Counted from the first letter of the stretch, positions 1 through 7,555 are shown. The stretch: 9,077 nucleotides of DNA from an uncultured Clostridia bacterium (GCA_934122085.1 CAKOVS010000022.1:1-9077), one strand, 5' to 3'. A program made the numbers and translations. The notes: generated from the letters alone by a model not told the origin.

Positions 1-1
1 T

Positions 2-571
2 GTGTTTAAGAGAACAGCAGCCGAAATAAAAGAAATAGTAGAAGTATGTAAAGAAAACGGAATAGAAGCAACAGGAAGTGTATTTTTTAAAACAGCAACT
101 GAAATAAAAGGAATAGTTGAAGTATGTAAAGAAAACATAATAGAAATAACAGGGAGTATATTTGTAAACAATTCAAAACAATTAAAAGAAAATATTGAAT
201 ATATAAAACAGAATTACGGAGAAGAATATTTAACACCATTAATAGTATCAAAAAATTTAAAACATCTTCAAAAAACATTACCATATTTACAAAGTATAGG
301 AGCGTTAGAAACAACAAAAACAAGTGCATCGATTTTACTTTTAACATTAGAAGAAATAAAAGAAAGACAAGCATTTATAGAAAGTATAGGTGAACCAATA
401 GTAAAAGGAAATAAATTTAATTCTATATTTGGACTATCAAGAAAAAATTATCAAAAAAAGGTAAAAGAATATGAAGAAAAGAAAAAATTAATAGGAGAAA
501 TAAAAGGAGCAATACAAGAAGGACAAGAACTAGATGAACAAATAAATCACAAGAAACAAGAACAAAAATAA
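2..571 (+). CDS. Partial helical-repeat protein of unknown function (5' end outside window)
   Basis: The reading frame is open from the left edge to a TAA at 569-571. The GTG at position 2 is probably an internal codon, so at least 189 residues of a longer protein are seen. Residues 5-30 and 31-56 are two copies of a 26-residue unit of the form T-A-x-E-I-K-x-I-V-E-V-C-K-E-N followed by I-E-x-T-G-S; a third, diverged helical unit begins near residue 57. Residues 57-150 continue as predicted helix pairs with spaced Leu/Ile, and the last 40 residues are highly charged (Lys/Glu/Gln). There is no signal peptide, membrane segment or catalytic motif in the visible part. The helix-pair pattern is loosely reminiscent of mTERF or other alpha-solenoid proteins, which suggests protein or nucleic-acid binding, but this is only an analogy. 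It ends 18 bases before addB and is likely co-transcribed with it. Confidence 0.8.
   Translation: MFKRTAAEIKEIVEVCKENGIEATGSVFFKTATEIKGIVEVCKENIIEITGSIFVNNSKQLKENIEYIKQNYGEEYLTPLIVSKNLKHLQKTLPYLQSIGALETTKTSASILLLTLEEIKERQAFIESIGEPIVKGNKFNSIFGLSRKNYQKKVKEYEEKKKLIGEIKGAIQEGQELDEQINHKKQEQK
13..168 (+). repeat. Tandem 78-bp coding repeat (two copies visible)
   Basis: Bases 13-90 and 91-168 align without gaps and are about 85% identical by eye. Each encodes one 26-residue unit of the repeat protein. The array probably continues to the left of the window. The period is an exact multiple of three, so gain or loss of copies would keep the frame. Confidence 0.85.
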
Positions 572-573
572 AA

Positions 574-580
574 GAAGGAG
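574..580 (+). promoter_or_regulatory. Ribosome-binding site of addB
   Basis: GAAGGAG lies 9 bases before the ATG at 590 and directly after the stop codon of the preceding gene. This supports the chosen start and translation from a shared transcript. Confidence 0.85.
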
Positions 581-589
581 AATTAAACA

Positions 590-3500
590 ATGGGGTTAAG
601 ATTAATATATGGAAAAGCTGGAACAGGAAAAAGCGAAAAATGTTATAAAGAAATATCAGAAAAAATAAAACAAAACAACAAAATATTAATAATAACACCA
701 GAGCAATTTTCATTCACAGCAGAAAAAAAGCTAATGGAAGCAATAGAAACAGAAGCAGTATTCAATGCAGAAGTTGTAACATTTAGCAGAATGGCATATA
801 GAGTAATACAAGAAATAGGAGGAAGAACAGAAACAAACTTAAGCAAATGTGGAAAAGCAATGTTAATATACTCAATATTAAATAATTGTAAAAAAGACCT
901 AAAATTTCTTGGAAAAACAGACGAAAATGTTGATATGGCAGGAACAGCAATAACAGAATTCAAAAAACATGGAATAAGTGTAGAACAATTAAAACAAGAA
1001 ACAGAAAAACAAAGTGATATATATTTAAAGAATAAATTAAATGACATAAATATGATATATGAAAAATTTCAAGAACAAATTGCTGGAAAATATATAGATG
1101 AAACAGACTTATTAACAATATTAGCACAAAATGTGGATAAAGTACCTGATTTTAAGGATAATTTGATATATATAGATGAATTTGCAGGATTTACAAGTCA
1201 AGAATATGATATTATTCAAAAACTTGTAAAAATTGCAAAACAAGTAACAATAACAATATGTACAGACACAATACATGAAATAAAAAATGCAGATACAGAC
1301 ATATTTTATTCAAATCAAATAACAATAAATAAATTATTACAATTAGCATCAGAAAATGATATTAAAATAGAAGAAGTAGAATTAGAGCAAACATATAGAT
1401 TTAAAACACCGGAATTAAAACATTTAGAACAGAATTTATATAATTCAAAAGTAAAATATTTTGAACAAATACCACAAAATATAAAAATATTTCTTGCAAA
1501 AAATCAATATTCAGAAATAGAAGAAGTGGCCAAGAAAATATATAAATTAGTAAGAGATGAAAACTACAGATATAGAGATATAGCAGTAATTACGAAAAAT
1601 ATAGACACATATTCAAGTTTAGCAAGAGCAATATTTGACAAATATAACATACCAATATTTATAGATGAAAACAGAGATTTAAGTCAAAATATTTTAGTAC
1701 AATATGTACTCTCAATATTAGAAATATTTACAAAAAATTGGACAGAAGAAGCTGTACTAAATTATATAAAAATAGGATTTTCAGAAATAGATGAAGATGA
1801 TTTATTTAGATTAGAAAAATATTGTTTAAAATGGGGAATTAAGCAAAATAAATGGAAAAAAGAATTTACATATGGTAATTATGATGAAAAAGATAAAGAA
1901 GAAATAGCAAGATTAGAAGAAATAAGAAAACAAATAATAGAACCATTAATAAGCTTAAAAAATAAATTAGACGAAAATAAAACAGCAGAAGGAATATCAA
2001 GGACAATATATAATTTTCTAATAGAGCAAAATATAGCAGAAAAAATAAAACAAAAACAAGAAAAATTAGAAGAGCAAGGATTAATAGATTTATCAAATGA
2101 ATATCAAAACAGTATACAAACAATTATAGATATATTAGATGAGATTGTACTGGTTTTTAAAGATGACAAAATAACATTAGATAAATATGCTCAAATTTTA
2201 AAAGTAGGATTTAAAAATAGTAGTTTAACAAAAATACCAGGAACACAAGACCAAGTGATGATGGGAGATATAGACAGATCAAGAAGTCATAAAGTAAAAG
2301 CAATATTTATAATAGGATTAAATGACGGAGTATTTCCAAGTGTAAGAAAAGATGAAGGATTTTTGAATGATGCTGATAGAGAGATTTTAAAACAAGATGG
2401 AATAGAACTTGCTAAAGGAACAATAGACAAATTATATGAAGATAATTTCAATATATATAAAGCATTTACAACAGCAGAAGAAAGATTGTATTTATCATAT
2501 CCATCATCAGATATGCAAGGAAAAGCATTAAGACCATCAATGTTAATAAATAAAATCAAAAAAATCTATAAAAATATAGAAGAACAAAGTGATGTAATAG
2601 AAGAGAAATCAGAAATATTAAATCAAAATACAACATTTGAACAATTAATAAAAAATATTAATAAATTAAAAGACACAGAAATTGAAAAAATGTGGTATTA
2701 TGTATATGACTATTATAAAAAAGACGAAAATTGGAACAATAAATTACAACAAAGCTTAAAAGGATTAGACTATTCAAATTTACCAGAAAAAATAAAACAA
2801 GAAAATATAGATAAATTATATGGAAATAAATTAACAACAAGTATATCAAAACTAGAACAATATAGAAGATGTCCATTCTCATATTTTTTACAATATGGAT
2901 TAAAAATAAAACCACAAGAAGAATTAAAAGTACAAAGTTTTGACACAGGAACATTTATGCATGAGACAATTGATGAATTTTTCTCAATTGTAAAAGAAAA
3001 TGGATATCAATTATCAGAATTAACAGAAGAACAAATATCAGAAATAATAGACAAAATAATTGATGAAAAACTTTTACAAAATAAAAATTATATATTTACA
3101 TCAACAGCAAAATATAGAGCATTAGTTGTAAGATTAAAAAGATTAGTAAAAAAAGCACTAAAATATATAGTGGAAACATTAACATTAAGTGAATTTAATG
3201 TATTAGGAACAGAAATAGAATTCGATGAAAAAGGAAAATATAAACCAATTAGAATAACATTAGATAATGGGAAAAATGTTGAAATAATAGGAAAAATTGA
3301 TAGAATAGATACTGCACAAAATGAAGATGGAAAATATTTAAGAATAATTGACTATAAATCATCAATAAAAAACATAGACTTAAATGAAGTATATGCAGGA
3401 TTACAAATACAATTATTAACATATTTAGACGCAGCATGTAAAGAAGAAGATTTATTACCAGCAGGAATTTTATATTTCAATTTAATAGAGCAAATGGTAA

Positions 3501-3946
3501 AAGCAGAAAAAAATATTGGAATTGAAAAAATAGAAGAACAAATAAGAAAAGGTTTTAAAATGAAAGGACTAATATTAGCAGATGTAAAGGTAGTAAAATT
3601 ACATGATAAAAATCTAGATAGTGGATATTCAAATTTAGTTCCAGCATATATTTCAAAGAAAACTGGAGATATAAGTGAAGGGAATTCTAGTTGTGTAAGT
3701 AAAGAAGAATTTAAAGATTTACAAGATTATATGTATAAAGTAATAAAACAAATTTCAAATGAAATTTTAAGCGGAAAAATAGATTTAAAACCATTTTATA
3801 AAAATAAAAAAACACCATGTAGTTATTGTGATTATAGAAGTATATGTAATTTCAATAATGGAGCTTGTCAAAATAAATATAATTTCATTGATGAAAAGAG
3901 TAAAAAAGAGATATTAGAAAAAATAAAACAAGAAAAGTCTAATTAG
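590..3946 (+). CDS. addB: AddB, ATP-dependent helicase-like/deoxyribonuclease subunit B
   Basis: This is the AddB subunit of the AddAB (RexAB) enzyme, which resects double-strand breaks for RecA-dependent recombination; in the family AddB recognises Chi and its nuclease cuts the 5'-ended strand. At 1118 residues it is close to the usual length (about 1160). Walker A GKAGTGKS is at residues 8-15, a Walker B-like IYIDEF at 193-198 and the conserved GLNDGVFP at 576-583. The C-terminal RecB-type nuclease shows GKIDRID (901-907, Asp904) and IIDYKSS (919-925, Asp921, Lys923). The four iron-sulfur cysteines typical of AddB are present: Cys761 in YRRCP, then Cys1077, Cys1080 and Cys1086 in the C-x2-C-x5-C pattern. 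All nuclease and cluster residues appear intact, so the protein should be active. The usual partner addA is not next to it; the following gene is pgeF after 43 bases with no terminator. Confidence 0.97.
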   Translation: MGLRLIYGKAGTGKSEKCYKEISEKIKQNNKILIITPEQFSFTAEKKLMEAIETEAVFNAEVVTFSRMAYRVIQEIGGRTETNLSKCGKAMLIYSILNNCKKDLKFLGKTDENVDMAGTAITEFKKHGISVEQLKQETEKQSDIYLKNKLNDINMIYEKFQEQIAGKYIDETDLLTILAQNVDKVPDFKDNLIYIDEFAGFTSQEYDIIQKLVKIAKQVTITICTDTIHEIKNADTDIFYSNQITINKLLQLASENDIKIEEVELEQTYRFKTPELKHLEQNLYNSKVKYFEQIPQNIKIFLAKNQYSEIEEVAKKIYKLVRDENYRYRDIAVITKNIDTYSSLARAIFDKYNIPIFIDENRDLSQNILVQYVLSILEIFTKNWTEEAVLNYIKIGFSEIDEDDLFRLEKYCLKWGIKQNKWKKEFTYGNYDEKDKEEIARLEEIRKQIIEPLISLKNKLDENKTAEGISRTIYNFLIEQNIAEKIKQKQEKLEEQGLIDLSNEYQNSIQTIIDILDEIVLVFKDDKITLDKYAQILKVGFKNSSLTKIPGTQDQVMMGDIDRSRSHKVKAIFIIGLNDGVFPSVRKDEGFLNDADREILKQDGIELAKGTIDKLYEDNFNIYKAFTTAEERLYLSYPSSDMQGKALRPSMLINKIKKIYKNIEEQSDVIEEKSEILNQNTTFEQLIKNINKLKDTEIEKMWYYVYDYYKKDENWNNKLQQSLKGLDYSNLPEKIKQENIDKLYGNKLTTSISKLEQYRRCPFSYFLQYGLKIKPQEELKVQSFDTGTFMHETIDEFFSIVKENGYQLSELTEEQISEIIDKIIDEKLLQNKNYIFTSTAKYRALVVRLKRLVKKALKYIVETLTLSEFNVLGTEIEFDEKGKYKPIRITLDNGKNVEIIGKIDRIDTAQNEDGKYLRIIDYKSSIKNIDLNEVYAGLQIQLLTYLDAACKEEDLLPAGILYFNLIEQMVKAEKNIGIEKIEEQIRKGFKMKGLILADVKVVKLHDKNLDSGYSNLVPAYISKKTGDISEGNSSCVSKEEFKDLQDYMYKVIKQISNEILSGKIDLKPFYKNKKTPCSYCDYRSICNFNNGACQNKYNFIDEKSKKEILEKIKQEKSN

Positions 3947-3989
3947 CTTAGAATAAGAAAAGGCTTGGCTTATAAGGCGTAAGAAAGAA

Positions 3990-4877
3990 ATGACAGAAGC
4001 CAAAAAAGTTAAGTTTCAGGAAAGGAATATCAAAATAATGAAAGACTTATCTAATGAAAATGTAATTCATATCGTTAAAGATGGGGTACAATATTTACAA
4101 TTTAGAAGATTATTAGAATATAGTGATATTTTAGCACATGCCTATAGTTTAGGAATAGATAAAAACTTTAGGACGGCAAGAGCAAAAACTGCAGAACCAA
4201 TAACTAAAGAAGAATTTAAAGAAGCCAATAAAGATTATGCAGATTTATGTAATGCTATTGAAATGAACTATATAGATGCAGTAAAACCAAATCAAGCACA
4301 TACTAAAAATGTAAAAAAAGTAGATGAACATGTAAACATTAACAAACCAGACTTTAACTTAAAAGAATATGATTTAACAGATGGTTTAATAACAAACAAA
4401 TCTAATATTTTATTAGCAACAACAAATGCAGATTGTATATTATTAATGTTTTTTGATCCAGTAAAAAAAGCAATAGCAAATGTTCATTCAGGTTGGAAGG
4501 GTACACTTCAAAGAATTTCAGTGGAAACAGTTGAAAAAATGCAAAAAGAATATGGAAGCAATTCAAAAGACATTATTTGTTGTATATGTCCAAGTATAAG
4601 AAAATGTCATTTTGAAGTTGAAAAAGATGTACAAACTTTATTTGAAAATGAGTTTAAAGATTTAAAATTAGATGAAATTATAGAAAGAAAATCAGAAAAT
4701 AAATGGCTGATAGATACAGTAAAAATAAATGAAGAAATTTTGCAAAAAGCAGGACTAAAAAAAGAAAATATTGTAGATTGTGGAATTTGTAGTGTTTGTA
4801 ATTCAGATTTAATACATTCATATAGAGTAGAAAAAGAAAAATATGGACTATCAACTGCAATAATTGGATTAAAATAG
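3990..4877 (+). CDS. pgeF: PgeF/YfiH-family protein (multicopper polyphenol oxidase fold)
   Basis: This is a member of the YfiH/YlmD/LACC1 family (Pfam Cu-oxidase_4). Members have been described as a peptidoglycan editing factor that removes misincorporated L-Ser from a wall precursor, and as purine nucleoside-processing enzymes. The expected metal-site residues are visible, numbered from the ATG at 3990: His104 in AHTKNV, Cys149 in NADC and His166 in VHSGWKG, with the family's 17-residue Cys-His spacing. Further hallmarks are DGLITN before the Cys, the ICPSIRKCHFEVE block and SVCN...HSYR near the C-terminus. The full length is 295 residues. The start is uncertain: the ATG at 4038 (Met17) has a better purine-rich site (AGGAAAGGA, 4018-4026) and would give a 279-residue protein nearer to the usual N-terminus. 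It is probably cytoplasmic and lies in the same unit as addB and the protease gene. Confidence 0.93.
   Translation: MTEAKKVKFQERNIKIMKDLSNENVIHIVKDGVQYLQFRRLLEYSDILAHAYSLGIDKNFRTARAKTAEPITKEEFKEANKDYADLCNAIEMNYIDAVKPNQAHTKNVKKVDEHVNINKPDFNLKEYDLTDGLITNKSNILLATTNADCILLMFFDPVKKAIANVHSGWKGTLQRISVETVEKMQKEYGSNSKDIICCICPSIRKCHFEVEKDVQTLFENEFKDLKLDEIIERKSENKWLIDTVKINEEILQKAGLKKENIVDCGICSVCNSDLIHSYRVEKEKYGLSTAIIGLK
4018..4026 (+). promoter_or_regulatory. Candidate ribosome-binding site for an alternative pgeF start at 4038
   Basis: AGGAAAGGA lies 11 bases before ATG 4038. The ATG at 3990 has only a weak upstream match (AAGG at 3974-3977, 12 bases away). The second start therefore looks slightly better, but the sequence does not settle it. 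Confidence 0.45.
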
Positions 4878-4899
4878 TAGAAAAGGAAATGTTATAAAA

Positions 4900-6363
4900 A
4901 TGGAAGAATTTAAAGTTGTAATGCAAATATTATATAAAGAAAACAAATATTTAATTTTATTAAATACAAAACATCAAAAATATTTTTTAAAAATATTAGA
5001 TGATGAAAAATTTATGTATCCAACAATGGAAGAATTTACAGAATTATATAATATTTTTGCAAATGACAAAATAAAACAAAAATGTTATCAAAAAGATTTT
5101 CAAGAAAAATCATCAAATTCAAAATTTAAAAATAAAAAATTAAAATTTGAACCCAAAATTATTTTAGGAAAAACACTAATTTCATTAGCAACAGCAATAT
5201 CAATTTTGGGATGTGGACAAACAGTAAAAGCAGAATGGAATGAGCAAGAAATAATTTCAAAAGAGCAAATTCGAAATCAAATTAATCTTATAGAAGATGA
5301 TACAAAGATTAGTCAAGAAAATTCAAGTAATGAATTGATAACAATTGAAAAATTTGCACCAAATGAATATAAATTAGTAACAGGAAATTCTGGAAAAGAC
5401 TTATATTTTGATTCTGCAAATCAATTTAGTCAATATTTAGGTGAAAAATCTCCAACATATGAAGAAATTGAAAAGAAAATTCAGCAAAATAATAAAATTC
5501 CCAAACAATATAAAAAGGTTTTCATAGAAGGATTAAAAAATCTGGAAGACACTATGCCAAATTTAAATTTATCTATTTTAAATCAACATTTAGAAAGAGG
5601 ATTAAATATTGTAGAAAAAACAGATAAAGAAATAGTAAAACAAGAAGGAAAAAATTCTATAGCATCATTTGATAAGTCAAGCAGTACAATGTTTATAAAT
5701 CCTCAAAATATTAATGAAGAAACATTATTACATGAATTAGCACATGCAATTACAGGAATCATAATGCAAAAAGACGGAAAAAATATATACATGGGAACTG
5801 AGGCAATAATTTACTTTAAAGATATAGAAAATTTAGAAATATATGGAAGTGGATTTTCTGAAGGAATAGCTGATATTATTGCTTACAAAGCATTAGGTGA
5901 TAAAGGAATCCAAAATGGAAGTTATCAACCAATAAGCGAGCAATTAGAGGTTATGCTAAATGCAACCAAAATGAGTCCAGAAGATTTTGTAAATAAAGGA
6001 ACAACTATGTTTATTCAAAAAGCTAAGAGAATAGGAATAAAAAATATATATCAGAATATAAGTTGTTGTGATATATTGTGTACTGCATTACAAGAAGGGT
6101 TGAGTATTAAAACAGAATTAAGTGTCAAACGAAATTTATATGATTTTTTAATGGAATATGCAACTCAACAATTAAAACAAGGTATAGGTAAAGAAAAAGT
6201 AGTTAAGAACATAGATGGTGTAATATTTAATACAACATTTTCAAATATTGTTGTATTTGAAAATGGAAAAGCAGTTGAAAGTTTTGAAATGGCAGATTTA
6301 AGAAATGAGATAGTAAATGAAATTCAAAGCAAAAATGTAAGAATAAAAGATGAAAGAGATTAA
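4900..6363 (+). CDS. Putative exported or membrane-anchored zinc metalloprotease (gluzincin, HELAH) with cytosolic N-terminal module
   Basis: The protein has 487 residues; I do not recognise a named family. A metallopeptidase signature HELAH is at 278-282 (zinc ligands His278 and His282, catalytic Glu279). It is followed 39 residues later by SEGIAD with Glu321, which fits the third zinc ligand of gluzincins such as M4-like enzymes. Residues 1-85 are hydrophilic with alternating short strands (ILYKENKYLILL, KYFLKIL). A basic patch (KNKKLK) then leads into a hydrophobic segment at about 87-105 and VKA (109-111), a good signal peptidase I site before Glu112. Cys105 (ILGC) is a poor lipobox alternative. 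Positive-inside topology puts the protease domain outside the cell. No in-frame ATG, GTG or TTG lies between Met43 and the hydrophobic segment, so the extension is real. It starts 22 bases after pgeF with AAAGGA at 4882-4887. The substrate is unknown. Confidence 0.85.
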   Translation: MEEFKVVMQILYKENKYLILLNTKHQKYFLKILDDEKFMYPTMEEFTELYNIFANDKIKQKCYQKDFQEKSSNSKFKNKKLKFEPKIILGKTLISLATAISILGCGQTVKAEWNEQEIISKEQIRNQINLIEDDTKISQENSSNELITIEKFAPNEYKLVTGNSGKDLYFDSANQFSQYLGEKSPTYEEIEKKIQQNNKIPKQYKKVFIEGLKNLEDTMPNLNLSILNQHLERGLNIVEKTDKEIVKQEGKNSIASFDKSSSTMFINPQNINEETLLHELAHAITGIIMQKDGKNIYMGTEAIIYFKDIENLEIYGSGFSEGIADIIAYKALGDKGIQNGSYQPISEQLEVMLNATKMSPEDFVNKGTTMFIQKAKRIGIKNIYQNISCCDILCTALQEGLSIKTELSVKRNLYDFLMEYATQQLKQGIGKEKVVKNIDGVIFNTTFSNIVVFENGKAVESFEMADLRNEIVNEIQSKNVRIKDERD

Positions 6364-6435
6364 TTAAGACTTGGAAATAAAAATAAATTAGACAATAGTT
6401 AAAAAGTAAAATATTTATTGGATAATAAATTATAC

Positions 6436-6442
6436 AAGGAGG
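6436..6442 (+). promoter_or_regulatory. Strong ribosome-binding site that fixes a TTG start
   Basis: AAGGAGG is a perfect Shine-Dalgarno sequence ending 5 bases before TTG 6448. It lies inside the frame that would begin at the upstream TTG 6418, which has no such site. The start of the S66 peptidase is therefore 6448. Confidence 0.9.
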
Positions 6443-6447
6443 AAAAA

Positions 6448-7365
6448 TTGATAATTCCAGAAAAACTAAAAAAAGGTGATTTAATAGGTGTTGTGGCACC
6501 GTCAAATCCTATAATTGGTGATAACATAGAAGAAATACAGAAAGCAAAAGAGATAGTAGAAAACTTAGGATTTAAAGTAAAATTTGCCACAAATTTATTT
6601 TCAAATACTAATAAATACAGTGCAAGTGCACAAGAAAAAGCGCAAGATATAAATGAAATGTTTAGAGATTCAAACGTAAAAATGATATGGTGTGCTAAAG
6701 GTGGAGAAAATAGTAATTCGATATTTGAATATCTTGACTTTAATTTGATAAAGCAAAATCCAAAAATAATCTGTGGATATAGTGATATAACATCATTAAC
6801 AAATATAATAACAGAAAGAACAGGATTGATTACATATAGTAGTACAAATTTTAAAACAATAGCTACAGACGAAACAGATTATAGTTTAAAACAAGTATTA
6901 AGTAGATTTGTAGATGGAAGTCTACAATTAGGCGAGCCAACAGATTATATAATAATTCAAAAAGGAAGTTGTGAAGGAAAATTAGTTGGAGGAAATTTAA
7001 GTTTAACAAGGGCTTTAAGTGCAGGAAAGTATAACATAGATTTTACAGATAAAATATTATTTTTAGAAGAATTAGGGTTTGAAACAGAGCCAGCTCTTGT
7101 AAGTAATTATTTATATTATATGAAACAAAATAATATATTCAAAAAAGTAAAAGGTATATGGTTAGGAAATTATACACATGAAAGTCAAATTACACTAGAA
7201 CAAATTTTGTTAGATACTATATACAATGAATTTGAAGGACCTATTATAAAGTCAAATAATTTTGGACATATTGAGAAAAAAATAGTAATTCCTATTGGCA
7301 TAAATGTAAAAATAGATACTTCAAGTGATTTAACAATAAGATTGTTAGAAAATTGTGTGAAATAA
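6448..7365 (+). CDS. S66-family LD-carboxypeptidase / MccF-like serine peptidase
   Basis: The protein has 305 residues from TTG 6448 and starts MIIPEKLKKGDLIGVVAPS, the usual N-terminus of the S66 family. These enzymes use a Ser-Glu-His triad, either to trim the terminal D-Ala from wall tetrapeptides (LdcA) or to cleave microcin C-type nucleotide-peptides (MccF). Visible triad residues are Ser112 in the nucleophile turn GYSDIT, Glu207 in LFLEELG and His274 in FGHIEKK. Their spacings (95 and 67) are near those of LdcA. AKGGENS before the nucleophile matches the family's GG loop. No signal peptide is seen, so it should act in the cytoplasm on recycled wall peptides or on toxic peptides. Sequence alone does not separate LD-carboxypeptidase from MccF-type function. 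It follows the protease gene after 84 bases without a convincing promoter or terminator and is followed by a terminator at 7418-7443. Confidence 0.93.
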   Translation: MIIPEKLKKGDLIGVVAPSNPIIGDNIEEIQKAKEIVENLGFKVKFATNLFSNTNKYSASAQEKAQDINEMFRDSNVKMIWCAKGGENSNSIFEYLDFNLIKQNPKIICGYSDITSLTNIITERTGLITYSSTNFKTIATDETDYSLKQVLSRFVDGSLQLGEPTDYIIIQKGSCEGKLVGGNLSLTRALSAGKYNIDFTDKILFLEELGFETEPALVSNYLYYMKQNNIFKKVKGIWLGNYTHESQITLEQILLDTIYNEFEGPIIKSNNFGHIEKKIVIPIGINVKIDTSSDLTIRLLENCVK

Positions 7366-7366
7366 T

Positions 7367-7415
7367 ATACAATAAAATTAAAGGACTCGTTAATGTTGAA
7401 AAAATACAATAAAAT
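7367..7415. repeat. 12-bp direct repeat ATACAATAAAAT
   Basis: Identical copies lie at 7367-7378 and 7404-7415, a period of 37 bases, just after the S66 peptidase stop codon. In such A+T-rich DNA this may be chance or replication slippage; no function is evident. Confidence 0.5.
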
Positions 7416-7417
7416 GT

Positions 7418-7443
7418 GCATCTCAGAAATGGGGTGTTTTTTT
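7418..7443 (+). terminator. Intrinsic terminator of the upstream genes (T1)
   Basis: GCATCTC (7418-7424) pairs with GGGGTGT (7431-7437) across the 6-base loop AGAAAT, using three G-U pairs. The stem runs into seven T residues at 7437-7443. It lies 52 bases after the S66 peptidase stop codon and should end that transcript. Confidence 0.75.
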
Positions 7444-7446
7444 ATA

Positions 7447-7486
7447 TAGTAGGAAAGTTCTCCTTGTAGGAGAACTTTCTGTACTA
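7447..7486. repeat. 40-base hairpin between two terminators
   Basis: GAAAGTTCTCC (7453-7463) and GGAGAACTTTC (7469-7479) are perfectly complementary around the loop TTGTA. An outer TAGTA/TACTA pair (7447-7451 with 7482-7486) extends the stem across a small internal loop. No T-run follows on either strand, so it is not a standard terminator. It could be a transcript-stabilising hairpin, part of a small RNA, or a short palindromic repeat element. Confidence 0.8.
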
Positions 7487-7496
7487 GATAAATATG

Positions 7497-7555
7497 GCGA
7501 GTCTTAGATTTTCTTAAAATTTTTATTTGATAGAAAATCTTAGACTCGCTTTTTT
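7497..7555 (+). terminator. Long-stem intrinsic terminator (T2)
   Basis: An 18-base arm beginning GCGAGTC (7497-7514) pairs with the arm ending GACTCGC (7532-7549), with a single mismatch and a 17-base loop. Six T residues follow (7550-7555). The strand opposite lacks a T-run, so it acts on + strand transcripts. It is much stronger than T1 and insulates the downstream promoters from upstream transcription. Confidence 0.85.

Noticed and set aside
2..4. GTG at the left edge as the true start of the repeat protein
   Set aside because: No upstream sequence is visible, and the frame begins abruptly next to a repeat unit; the protein most likely starts outside the window.
13..168. CRISPR-like array from the repeated 78-bp units
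   Set aside because: The copies are contiguous without spacers, are in frame and encode a repeated protein motif.
5203..5214. Lipobox ILGC in the protease, implying a lipoprotein
   Set aside because: Leu at -2 is atypical and a good signal peptidase I site (VKA) follows seven residues later; kept only as an alternative.
6371..6399. Promoter (TTGGAA...AATAGT) in the 84-base gap before the S66 gene
   Set aside because: The -10 matches only four of six positions, so the evidence is too weak to claim it.
6413..6430. Hairpin ATTTATT/AATAAAT between the protease and S66 genes as a terminator
   Set aside because: The stem is seven A-T pairs only and no T-run follows; it lies just before a ribosome-binding site.
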